This document shows, in pieces, positions 50,870 to 58,150 of a stretch of 64,000 bases of DNA; the first letter of the stretch is position 1, and every line of letters begins with the position of its first letter. The notes under the pieces are model-generated. The model saw nothing but the letters and a program-made list of their open reading frames with translations. It was not told where the DNA came from and searched no databases. The translations under genes and the position numbers were made by a program. The DNA lies in contig URFZ01000011.1 in the NCBI GenBank assembly GCA_900547165.1, forward strand, positions 1 to 64,000. The letters run 5' to 3'. Origin of the DNA: an uncultured Eubacteriales bacterium (GTDB lineage: Bacteria > Bacillota > Clostridia > Oscillospirales > UBA644).

Positions 50870-51766
50870 ATGAGAATAGTATACATACTTATCACTTTTG
50901 TCTGCCTTGCGCTTTCCATTGTTTTTATGTATTTCGGTTTTTCGAACAAATCGGGCATAACCGACGCAAATAATATGCTTGCGGAGCAGGAACAAAAAGT
51001 TAAAGACGCACAGAACAGTCTTGACGAACTCCAACAGACGCTCGCTTCGAAAAAAGCGGAAAAGAGCGGGCTTGAATTGCAGGTTCGTTACAGAACCGAG
51101 CCTACGGCATTTCTGACATTCAACAGCGTTCCGTCCTCCAATACGGCAAAGATACTCGATATACTCAAAGAGAACAACGTAAAAGCGACATTCTATATAA
51201 CGGGAAGCCTCATTCAGACGGACGAGGACAGAGCCGTTGTCAAGCGCATTGTTGACGAGGGACACGCGATAGGCATTCGTGCTTACGGGTCGGACAACGT
51301 TTCGGAAATCTTTTCGAGCGCGGAAAAATATATGGAAGACGTCCAAAAATGCGCCGCAATGATCAAGGACATAACGGGAACAGAAACAAAACTTGTCCGT
51401 ATGCCAGGCGGAACGGAAAGAGCGAAATCGTACTGCACTCAATACGGCAACGGAACGGAAACGCTCCGCGAAATAATGAAAAGTCTTCACGACGCGGGAT
51501 ATTCCGTAACGGACTGGTACACAGATGCAGGCGATTACGATTCATCGGCAAGTGCTTCTTCCCTGCTTGAAGTCGTAAAGACCGCGGCAAGCTCGAGAAC
51601 GCAAAACGACGGCTACAAGACTTACATATTGCTTATGTACGGCACCGATGTTTCGGTCGAACTGCTGCCTGATGTTATTAGTGCGCTTAAAGAACTCGGA
51701 TACAACACATTCGAAAAAATCGTTCCGGGCGGATACGCATATATCAAATATCCGGTAGATTATTGA
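50870..51766 (+). CDS. Polysaccharide deacetylase-like (NodB) protein, catalytic residues lost
   Basis: This 298-residue protein has an N-terminal membrane anchor (5-22), a coiled coil (about 32-70) and a NodB-fold domain (about 78-290). The fold is clear from the KILDILKENNVKATFYITG segment and the LVRMPGG loop. The catalytic and metal-binding residues are replaced. The canonical TFDDGP is TFNSVP (83-88), and the HS-x3-H metal motif after GHAIGI reads RAYGSD (137-142). It is therefore probably not a deacetylase but a binding or scaffolding protein outside the membrane. GGAGG lies five bases before the ATG. Neighbours are the small coiled-coil membrane protein and an HD hydrolase. Confidence 0.8.
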   Translation: MRIVYILITFVCLALSIVFMYFGFSNKSGITDANNMLAEQEQKVKDAQNSLDELQQTLASKKAEKSGLELQVRYRTEPTAFLTFNSVPSSNTAKILDILKENNVKATFYITGSLIQTDEDRAVVKRIVDEGHAIGIRAYGSDNVSEIFSSAEKYMEDVQKCAAMIKDITGTETKLVRMPGGTERAKSYCTQYGNGTETLREIMKSLHDAGYSVTDWYTDAGDYDSSASASSLLEVVKTAASSRTQNDGYKTYILLMYGTDVSVELLPDVISALKELGYNTFEKIVPGGYAYIKYPVDY

Positions 51767-51781
51767 TAAAAGAGGTCATAT

Positions 51782-52393
51782 ATGCAGGAAATAATGTCAA
51801 AAGAGGAGCTCGAAGAACAGAAAGAGATGATTCTCGACCTGCTCCGAAGCACGGAAAGAGACGGTATAGACAAACTTGCCGACTACCTTTCCGATTCGAC
51901 GGACTTTTTCACGGCGCCCGCTTCAACGAGATTTCACAACAATTTCAGCGGCGGTCTGGCGCAGCATTGTCTCAACGTTTACGAGAATTTCAAATCGCTG
52001 CTTGAAATCAAAGGCGTTGAAATGTCCGAAGACAGTATAATAATATGTGCGCTTCTCCACGACCTTTGCAAGTGCAACACTTACGTGGTTGAGACAAGGA
52101 ACAGAAAAAACGAGCAGGGACAATGGGAAAAATACAATATTTGGGCAACAAACAAAGAAGTTGACATTCCCCTGCCCCATTCTTCGCGTTCAATAGCAAT
52201 TATCAGAAAATTTATCAAACTCTCCATAAAAGAGGAATTGACCATATTTTATCACATGGGTCCCTACGGCGGAGAAGACTACGAATACAGAAATATGCTG
52301 AAAGCGGCAAATGAGAAATACCCGCAGACGGTTCTGTTTTATGTCGCGGACACCATAGCGTCGTATCTGGACGAAGAAACGGTAACGGACTGA
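51782..52393 (+). CDS. HD-domain phosphohydrolase
   Basis: This 203-residue cytoplasmic protein has an HD domain: GGLAQHCLNVYEN supplies the first His, ALLHDLCKCNTY the HD pair, and later His and Asp residues lie in the ADTIAS region. HD proteins hydrolyse phosphodiesters or phosphomonoesters, often of nucleotides. The sequence is similar to short Clostridial HD proteins of unknown substrate. GAGG six bases before the ATG supports the start. It ends a three-gene operon with its own terminator. Confidence 0.85.
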   Translation: MQEIMSKEELEEQKEMILDLLRSTERDGIDKLADYLSDSTDFFTAPASTRFHNNFSGGLAQHCLNVYENFKSLLEIKGVEMSEDSIIICALLHDLCKCNTYVVETRNRKNEQGQWEKYNIWATNKEVDIPLPHSSRSIAIIRKFIKLSIKEELTIFYHMGPYGGEDYEYRNMLKAANEKYPQTVLFYVADTIASYLDEETVTD

Positions 52394-52415
52394 CGAACAA
52401 CTACTGTATAAAATT

Positions 52416-52441
52416 AAAAGGTCGCCTTACGGTGACCTTTT
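52416..52441 (+). terminator. Terminator of the NodB-like/HD operon
   Basis: AAAAGGTCGCC pairs with GGTGACCTTTT (one G-U) around loop TTAC. Confidence 0.85.
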
Positions 52442-52612
52442 ACTGTTTATGGTAGGGATATAAAACAGATTCCTTCAATAAATTCATGCACGGGGTTGCT
52501 CCGCACGGTGATTCTCGCATTGCGTAGCAAAAACTCCTTTTCATTTATCTATAATCCCTTTTTCTTTTTTCCGAAAACGACGATTTGAGAGAAGAGAAAA
52601 AACCGAAAAGAA
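52442..52612. other. Intergenic remnant
   Basis: No gene is supported. The stretch 52,480-52,545 contains GGGGTTGCTCCGCACGGTGATTCTCGCATT, whose style and partial alignment with bases 25-55 suggests a degenerate dispersed repeat. Confidence 0.3.
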
Positions 52613-52660
52613 CCAAAAATAAACGACGATCTTCTTTCGAAAATCGTCGTTTATTTTTGG
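52613..52660 (-). terminator. Terminator of tRNA-Gly
   Basis: An 18-bp inverted repeat (52613-52630 with 52643-52660, CCAAAAATAAACGACGAT) directly follows the tRNA 3' end on the minus strand and contains T-rich arms. Confidence 0.75.
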
Positions 52661-52731
52661 AGCAGGCGACGGGAATCGAACCCGCGCTGTCAGCTTGGGA
52701 AGCTGAAGTTCTGCCATTGAACTACGCCTGC
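52658..52731 (-). tRNA. tRNA-Gly (anticodon CCC)
   Basis: A complete cloverleaf of 74 bases on the minus strand: acceptor GCAGGCG/CGCCTGC, D-stem GTTC/GAAC, anticodon stem TCAGC/GCTGA with loop TTCCCAA, and T-stem with TTCGATT loop. The 3' CCA is encoded. Anticodon CCC reads GGG glycine codons. Confidence 0.95.
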
Positions 52732-52741
52732 ATGCTTGTTG

Positions 52742-52770
52742 ATTATAGCACAACAAACAAACTTTGTCAA
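52742..52770 (-). promoter_or_regulatory. Promoter of tRNA-Gly
   Basis: TTGACA (52765-52770), 17-base spacer and TATAAT (52742-52747), ten bases before the mature tRNA. Confidence 0.85.
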
Positions 52771-53041
52771 GTGAATTATGTCAATTATTGGCTATTAAAA
52801 TGTCCACTCTTATTTATTGCAAATATCTGTTTTCAAAGAAAACTGTTTCAAAGAACCCGTCAACGTTATGATAAGGGTTCATATACACATAACTCCACTG
52901 AGATTAAATTCCCTTGCGATTCGGATTCGAGGAGAACCGTAATTTTGACAGACGCCCGTTAAGGGATGGAAATAATTTCGGTTCAGAGGCAGGTCATTGT
53001 TTTAGACAAATCCACCCCTCTGCGTCAAACAGGAATTTGCC

Positions 53042-53506
53042 TTACAGTTCCTTCTTGATGATTATTTTTTCTCCTGTTCGGGATTCTTCCACAAATCCGT
53101 GTTTCAGAAAAAGTGTAATAGACGGGTTGTCAATTGCAATATCATCATAGAGAACTGAAATCCCATTGTTTTTCGCTACGGAACACAGCAGAGTCAACGC
53201 CTCGCTCCCATAGCCTTTTTTTCTGTATTTTGAATAGATAATAACATTGGCTATCTCATGCTGTATTTCGGTATCGTAGCGGTATGAAATTTCTCCAACG
53301 AATTGACCATCTTCATTTTTTAAATATCTATAATACCTCTTGTTCTCGTGGCAATCAATCCAATAATTGTACCAGCTGCTCCATTTATCCTCCGGCCATG
53401 GAATTGTTCCGCCATAGGCATGATTGTAGGACATGGTATCTTCATCTTCCAGCATCATTTGCCGAAACCACAAGTCCTCATATTTTGGCTCATATAAAGT
53501 AAGCAT
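53042..53506 (-). CDS. GNAT-family N-acetyltransferase
   Basis: This 154-residue protein has the GNAT fold, with the acetyl-CoA loop YSKYRKKGYGSEALTLL (about 92-108) and a terminal ITLFLKHGFVEESR motif. The N-terminal acceptor-binding part (WSSWYNYWIDCHENKRYY) is rich in aromatic residues. The substrate is unknown; related proteins acetylate antibiotics, amino acids or ribosomal proteins. The ATG at 53506 lies five bases after AGGAGG. It is isolated between two tRNA genes on the same strand, a position typical of acquired single genes. The 270 bases upstream of the tRNA-Gly promoter and past this gene's stop show no further feature. Confidence 0.88.
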   Translation of the reverse strand: MLTLYEPKYEDLWFRQMMLEDEDTMSYNHAYGGTIPWPEDKWSSWYNYWIDCHENKRYYRYLKNEDGQFVGEISYRYDTEIQHEIANVIIYSKYRKKGYGSEALTLLCSVAKNNGISVLYDDIAIDNPSITLFLKHGFVEESRTGEKIIIKKEL

Positions 53507-53554
53507 CATTACCTCCTGCAAATTCCGCGATTTGTCTGATTCATTATAACATAA

Positions 53555-53591
53555 AAGTCCACCGTAATTCTATCAAAATTACGGTGGACTT
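53555..53591 (-). terminator. Terminator of tRNA-Ala
   Basis: AAGTCCACCGTAATT (53555-53569) and its complement (53577-53591) form a 15-bp stem followed on the minus strand by TTTT, immediately after the tRNA. Confidence 0.88.
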
Positions 53592-53592
53592 A

Positions 53593-53668
53593 TGGTGGAG
53601 CATATGGGATTCGAACCCACGACCCCCACACTGCCAGTGTGATGCGCTCCCAGCTGCGCTAATGCCCC
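53593..53668 (-). tRNA. tRNA-Ala (anticodon GGC)
   Basis: A complete 76-base cloverleaf on the minus strand: acceptor GGGGCAT/ATGCTCC, D-stem GCGC/GCGC, anticodon loop CTGGCAG, T-loop TTCGAAT and encoded CCA. Anticodon GGC reads GCC and GCU alanine codons. Confidence 0.95.
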
Positions 53669-53698
53669 GAATATTACGTTCTGTTTTTCAACGAAAAT

Positions 53699-53728
53699 AT
53701 TATACCATATATATAAGAAAAAAGCAAT
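53699..53728 (-). promoter_or_regulatory. Promoter of tRNA-Ala
   Basis: TATAAT at 53699-53704 with TTGCTT 18 bases upstream (53723-53728), about 30 bases before the mature tRNA. Confidence 0.6.
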
Positions 53729-53768
53729 AGGTCGAAATAAATTTATTTTCAAAAATATTCAGATGATA

Positions 53769-54044
53769 TTAAGGGCTGACAATGTTCCAAACAGAAACGA
53801 AATCGGGGTCTTCGACTGTTCGACCGTCTTCCAATGTATATACACCGATTTCCGCGTTTCTTAAAGCAGAAAAATCGGCGGGTAAAGTATGAACCTCACC
53901 GTCGGCGGTGCAAACCGTTATTACGTCGTCATCAACAGACTTTATCTTTCCGTAAAACTGTTCCCTACGCAAAAACTCTTTTTCGGAAGTAAAAATATTC
54001 AAGCAGACAAGCAATGTTTTTCCTATTATATATTTCTCGTTCAT
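53769..54044 (-). CDS. Small hypothetical protein
   Basis: This 91-residue protein is not recognised. It has no signal or membrane helix and appears to be mostly beta strands (YGKIKSVDDDVITVCTADGE). It ends in an acidic ...DPDFVSVWNIVSP tail. The pattern of a short 'binding' barrel with a Gly-Lys loop could be an SH3-like fold, but this is only an impression. The ATG at 54044 has AAGGAG five bases upstream, so it is a well-supported gene. It lies between tRNA-Ala and the divergent amino-acid transporter operon. Confidence 0.65.
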   Translation of the reverse strand: MNEKYIIGKTLLVCLNIFTSEKEFLRREQFYGKIKSVDDDVITVCTADGEVHTLPADFSALRNAEIGVYTLEDGRTVEDPDFVSVWNIVSP

Positions 54045-54244
54045 AATGTTCTCCTTTGTTTTCAGTATAACATTATTTCTGTTTTTTGTCAATATGATGA
54101 GATATTTTTGCGCGGTTAAAGTGTGTTCCTTAACTCAAATAGGTTTGCGCCGCCTATACTTCATCAAAGTAGAACAACAGAGCGACGAAATTTGAATTTT
54201 TTTTATGCAAAGATACAAAACTTAAAAAAATTACGCTAAACCAC

Positions 54245-54273
54245 TTTACAACTTTAACGCGATGTAGTATAAT
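54245..54273 (+). promoter_or_regulatory. Promoter of the amino-acid ABC operon
   Basis: TTTACA (54245-54250), 17-base spacer and TATAAT (54268-54273), about 57 bases before the start codon. Confidence 0.75.
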
Positions 54274-54330
54274 AGTGTCATATCAAACAAGACCCGACAA
54301 AAATCAAACGGGCAAAGGAGAGTAAAAAAG

Positions 54331-55176
54331 ATGAGAAAAGTATTTGCAATGACCATGGCAATCCTGATGCTGGTTCTGTGCCTCGCAGGATGCGGACAGA
54401 AAGACCAGACCGCAACCACGACCGCAGTCGGAGCACAGCAGGGTTCCACAGCGGACACAAACGCGGACAGCGCTTATGTTAAGAGCAACGGCAAGTTGGT
54501 TATCGGCATCACGGAGTTTGCTCCGATGGACTTCCAAAAAGAAGGCAGCACCGAATGGGTAGGATTTGACGCAGACCTCGCGAAAGCGTTCGCGGCTGAA
54601 CTCGGTGTGGAGGCTGAGTTCGTCGTTATCAACTGGGATAACAAAGAGTTTGAGTTGAACAGCAAGTCTATTGACTGCGTATGGAACGGCATGACCCTGA
54701 CCGACGGTGTTAAGGCGGCAATGGAGACTTCAAACGCATACTGCAAAAATGCGCAGGTAGTTGTTCTGCCTAAGGACAAAGCGGCGAACTATTCTTCCGT
54801 TGAAGACCTCAAAGACCTCAGTTTTGCGGCAGAGGGCGGCTCTGCGGGTGAAGAAATACTGACCGAACTCGGCTACAATGTAACTCCCGTAACGGCGCAG
54901 TCCGATGCTATCAAAGAAGTTGCGGCGGGAACGTCCGATGCGGCAGTTATCGACTTGCTTATGGCAGGCGCAATGATAGGCGAAGGCACAAGTTACGACA
55001 ACCTTACGTTCTCTTTTGAACTGACTTCCGAAGAATACGGTGTAGGTTTCAGAAAAGGCTCCGACCTTGCACAGAAACTTAATGACTTCTTCGTAAAAGC
55101 ATACGCCGACGGCACTATAGCAAAACTTGCGGAGCAATATTCCATTTCTTCCGCAAACATCATTGAGCAGAAGTAA
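54331..55176 (+). CDS. Polar amino-acid ABC transporter, substrate-binding lipoprotein
   Basis: This 281-residue lipoprotein has a signal ending in LCLAGC and a bilobal family 3 solute-binding domain. The usual ligand-contact segments are present: LVIGITEFAPMDFQ, VGFDADLAKAFAAELG, DCVWNGMTLTDG and the closing AVIDLLMAGAM. It captures an amino acid (probably polar or cystine-like; not resolved here) outside the membrane and delivers it to the permease that follows. GGAG precedes the ATG by ten bases. A stem-loop after the stop may stabilise its mRNA relative to the other genes, matching the usual excess of binding protein. Confidence 0.94.
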   Translation: MRKVFAMTMAILMLVLCLAGCGQKDQTATTTAVGAQQGSTADTNADSAYVKSNGKLVIGITEFAPMDFQKEGSTEWVGFDADLAKAFAAELGVEAEFVVINWDNKEFELNSKSIDCVWNGMTLTDGVKAAMETSNAYCKNAQVVVLPKDKAANYSSVEDLKDLSFAAEGGSAGEEILTELGYNVTPVTAQSDAIKEVAAGTSDAAVIDLLMAGAMIGEGTSYDNLTFSFELTSEEYGVGFRKGSDLAQKLNDFFVKAYADGTIAKLAEQYSISSANIIEQK

Positions 55177-55194
55177 TTAAAACAGAAAAAAGTC

Positions 55195-55225
55195 AAGGCA
55201 GAAGATCTTGCGGGTCTTCTGCCTT
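55195..55225 (+). repeat. Intercistronic stem-loop
   Basis: AAGGCAGAAGA pairs with TCTTCTGCCTT over eleven bases with a nine-base loop and no T-run. It probably protects the 3' end of the binding-protein message and lowers downstream expression. Confidence 0.6.
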
Positions 55226-55251
55226 GCGGAACGTATTAAGGACGGAACAAA

Positions 55252-55908
55252 ATGTTTGAAACTGTAATGAAATCTCTGATGATAGGCTTCGGAGAGACAT
55301 TGAAAATATTCTTTTTGACCTTGCTCGGCTCGCTACCGCTCGGACTTATAATCTCGCTGGGGTCAATGTGCAAGTTCAAGCCGCTTCAAGCCCTTGTCAA
55401 GATAATCGTTTGGATAATTCGAGGCACGCCGCTTATGCTGCAGCTCATTATCATCTATTACGGTCCCGGGTTGCTTCTCCAAACGAATATATGGGGAACA
55501 GGCTCAAACGGACGAATGATAGCGACGCTTGTGGCATTTATAATCAACTATGCTTGCTATTTTTCCGAAATATACCGCGGAGGTATCGAAAGCATACCGA
55601 AAGGACAGTTTGAAGCGGGACAGGTTCTCGGAATGACAAAAAAGCAGATATTTTTCAAGGTCGTGCTTTTGCAGGTAGTCAAACGCATAGTTCCGCCCAT
55701 AAGCAATGAAGTTATAACGCTTGTCAAAGACACTTCACTTTCAAGAATAATCGCCATTCAGGAAATTATTTATTTCGGCGAAAGATTCATCAAAAACGGC
55801 GGACTTTTGTGGCCGTTGCTCTTCACGGGCGTTTTCTATCTGGCATTCAGCGGCATTCTGACGCTGATTTTCGGCAGAATCGAAAAGAAACTTGCGTATT
55901 TCAAATAA
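55252..55908 (+). CDS. Polar amino-acid ABC transporter, permease
   Basis: This 218-residue HisM-type permease has about five membrane segments and the EAA cytoplasmic loop QFEAGQVLGMTKKQIFFKVV, which docks to the ATPase. RGTPLMLQLIIIYYG is the typical first-loop motif. A single permease gene implies a homodimer. It starts 75 bases after the binding-protein gene. Confidence 0.95.
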   Translation: MFETVMKSLMIGFGETLKIFFLTLLGSLPLGLIISLGSMCKFKPLQALVKIIVWIIRGTPLMLQLIIIYYGPGLLLQTNIWGTGSNGRMIATLVAFIINYACYFSEIYRGGIESIPKGQFEAGQVLGMTKKQIFFKVVLLQVVKRIVPPISNEVITLVKDTSLSRIIAIQEIIYFGERFIKNGGLLWPLLFTGVFYLAFSGILTLIFGRIEKKLAYFK

Positions 55909-55921
55909 GGAGAGAAAAAAG

Positions 55922-56680
55922 ATGCCGGTACTTGAAGTTAAAAATCTGAAAAAGAATTTCGGGAAGACCGAGGTTCTGAAAGGCGTCGGATTCTCTCTTG
56001 AAAAAGGAGAAGTTCTCGCTATAATCGGTTCGTCGGGCGGCGGAAAGACAACGCTTTTGAGATGTATCAACTTTCTTGAATTTGCCGACGGCGGACAGAT
56101 TCTCGTCAACGGAAACACTATTTTCGACGCCGACGACAAAAGAAAGCAAAGCGAAGCGGAGATAAGAAAAAACAGACTGCATTTCGGACTTGTTTTTCAG
56201 CAGTTCAATCTGTTTCCGCAATACAGCGTTTTGAAAAACGTTACGTTGGCGCCAACCCTGCTCGGAATAGATACCGCCGAAAACATAACGGCACGGGCAA
56301 CGGAACTGATAAAGCGCGTCGGTCTTTCGGACAAGATGAACAGTTATCCGTGCGAACTTTCGGGCGGACAGCAGCAGCGTGTTGCCATAGCAAGAGCGTT
56401 GGCGCTCGACCCTGACATTCTTTGTTTTGACGAGCCGACATCGGCGCTCGACCCCGAATTGACGGGCGAAGTGCTTCGGGTCATCAAAAGCCTGAAAGAG
56501 CAGGACAGAACGATGCTCATAGTCACGCACGAAATGGAGTTCGCAAAAAACGTGGCGGACAAAATAATATACATTGCAGACGGGCTTATCGAGGAATACG
56601 GAACGCCGGAGCAGGTGTTCAACTCTCCAAAATCCCCGAAAACAAAGGCGTTCCTTTCAAAATCTCTTGAAAGCATATAA
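55922..56680 (+). CDS. Polar amino-acid ABC transporter, ATP-binding protein
   Basis: This 252-residue ATPase has Walker A GSSGGGKTTL (about 36-45), signature LSGGQQQRVAIARAL, Walker B ILCFDEPTSALDPEL and the H-loop IVTHEMEFAK. It belongs to the GlnQ/HisP class. The start is placed at 55922 because GGAG lies nine bases upstream; a frame extension to 55892 overlaps the permease stop. It ends with a bidirectional terminator. Confidence 0.95.
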   Translation: MPVLEVKNLKKNFGKTEVLKGVGFSLEKGEVLAIIGSSGGGKTTLLRCINFLEFADGGQILVNGNTIFDADDKRKQSEAEIRKNRLHFGLVFQQFNLFPQYSVLKNVTLAPTLLGIDTAENITARATELIKRVGLSDKMNSYPCELSGGQQQRVAIARALALDPDILCFDEPTSALDPELTGEVLRVIKSLKEQDRTMLIVTHEMEFAKNVADKIIYIADGLIEEYGTPEQVFNSPKSPKTKAFLSKSLESI

Positions 56681-56681
56681 T

Positions 56682-56711
56682 AAAAAACGCACCCTGACGG
56701 GTGCGTTTTTT
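56682..56711. terminator. Bidirectional terminator
   Basis: AAAAAACGCACCC (56682-56694) and GGGTGCGTTTTTT (56699-56711) form a 13-bp stem with loop TGAC, shared by the amino-acid ABC operon and the converging minus-strand operon. Confidence 0.93.
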
Positions 56712-57114
56712 ACTCTTTCCAATCAAATTCAACGCTATATGCGGTAAATGCAAGAATATAGTCGGATAAAACAACGACAAAATCGTTTTCATTCACAAAA
56801 TGATTCAGGTATTCGAGTTTTTTTCCGCATATTTTTTTCCTGAAATCTTCCGCATCAAAAACTTCTTTTATTTTTGAACCACTTTTTTTCTTTTCGTAGA
56901 TAAAAAAAGTGGGGTCGGAAAGATTTACCGAAATTGTAAGCCCTTGAAAATTCAAACCCATTGCTCGAACTGAATCATATTCACATACGTCAGCGGAAAA
57001 TTCAAAAGACACCGCATTTTCGGTTTCGGTTATATGTTCGACAATGCAGTCATGAGGAACGGGAATCAACGGCAGCGAACCGTTTTTTCCGGATAAATCA
57101 TAATTTATTTTCAT
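56710..57114 (-). CDS. Hypothetical protein paired with a metallopeptidase
   Basis: This 134-residue protein is not recognised. It has no signal peptide or membrane helix and appears beta-rich with an acidic tail. It overlaps the upstream metallopeptidase gene by four bases (ATGA), so the two are translated together. Such tightly linked small proteins are often partner or immunity proteins, but no motif supports this here. The stop lies within the bidirectional terminator. Confidence 0.65.
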   Translation of the reverse strand: MKINYDLSGKNGSLPLIPVPHDCIVEHITETENAVSFEFSADVCEYDSVRAMGLNFQGLTISVNLSDPTFFIYEKKKSGSKIKEVFDAEDFRKKICGKKLEYLNHFVNENDFVVVLSDYILAFTAYSVEFDWKE

Positions 57115-58139
57115 AATTCAAACCTGTAAATTCTTTTCAAAAATCCCCGACGGGAAGTTTCGACAACAAAGTTTCCGCTTTCTGTTCTCGGGGACTTTTC
57201 ATCTCCGAACATTACAAAATATTTTGTTATGATATAACCTCGACGGCATACCGCATCATAAATATTGACGCCGAGCAGCGGAGTTTCACCGTCGAATATA
57301 ACGTCGTTTTTCGCTATTGCACGGTTTATCAGTTCGTCGGCACGGGCGAAAAACGCATCTATCTGCGGCTGCATAAACAAGGATTTCGTAAATGTCGCGG
57401 CAGCTGCGTTTTCAATCAGTTTTTCGGGAAATGTTTTATCGGAAAAAGCCTCGGATGCAGGAATACCGTTATTCTTGCAAACCAAAAGCAAAAGCGCGCC
57501 GATATCATAGCAGGCAATGCGAACGGGAAACAGACGTTCCGTATCTGCGACCGATGAAATCATCCGTTGAAGTTTTCGCAGATATTTTGATTCATCAAGG
57601 ATTTTCAGCGTTTGCAGTTCAACAAAATTTGCCGTTCCCTCGATTTGTTCGATTGACGTCTCATAACGAAATTCATATTCAAACTGTTCGGCACGCATTT
57701 TGCGAAGCCCGAGAAATCCCGTGAATTTTGCGTAATCAAAATGTTCCGCAAGTTCCGATAGGAGCCTGTTTTCTTCGGCTTTTACCGAAAGGTTTTCATT
57801 TGAATAGCAATATTCGAACAAGGCGTCCATCTCATCGGCGTAACGCTTCTCCCCTCTTATCGTCTGAAATCCGTGGAACATTTCGTGCACGATTTTCGAG
57901 GTGAGAACATCTGAATCCGTCGGTTCGGAAACGTTCCATATAGCAATAACTTCTCCGTTAAACTCTATCGCCGTGTTGGCAAAGAAATCATCGGTTTTTT
58001 CGATGTATTGTCCGTCAAAGAAGCATTTTTTATCGTTATACAGCGCAAATCTCAAAGGTTTGAAGTCTTTCCACAGAGCGTCAAAGTCAATTTTTTCTAT
58101 GCGGCTGTTTATTTCGGAATAATATTCGTGCAGTTCCAT
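57111..58139 (-). CDS. Putative zinc metallopeptidase (HExxH)
   Basis: This 342-residue cytoplasmic protein contains VHEMFHGFQ (His85-Glu86-x-x-His89), and an EGTANFVEL motif (Glu167) that could supply the third zinc ligand as in gluzincins. No export signal is visible. The family is not one that I can name. It begins eleven bases after an ABC exporter gene and overlaps a small unknown gene downstream, so the three may act together, for example in processing an exported or intracellular peptide. The ribosome binding site is weak (GGGAAAA). Peptidase activity is inferred from the motif only. Confidence 0.6.
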   Translation of the reverse strand: MELHEYYSEINSRIEKIDFDALWKDFKPLRFALYNDKKCFFDGQYIEKTDDFFANTAIEFNGEVIAIWNVSEPTDSDVLTSKIVHEMFHGFQTIRGEKRYADEMDALFEYCYSNENLSVKAEENRLLSELAEHFDYAKFTGFLGLRKMRAEQFEYEFRYETSIEQIEGTANFVELQTLKILDESKYLRKLQRMISSVADTERLFPVRIACYDIGALLLLVCKNNGIPASEAFSDKTFPEKLIENAAAATFTKSLFMQPQIDAFFARADELINRAIAKNDVIFDGETPLLGVNIYDAVCRRGYIITKYFVMFGDEKSPRTESGNFVVETSRRGFLKRIYRFEL

Positions 58140-58150
58140 ATTTTCCCATT

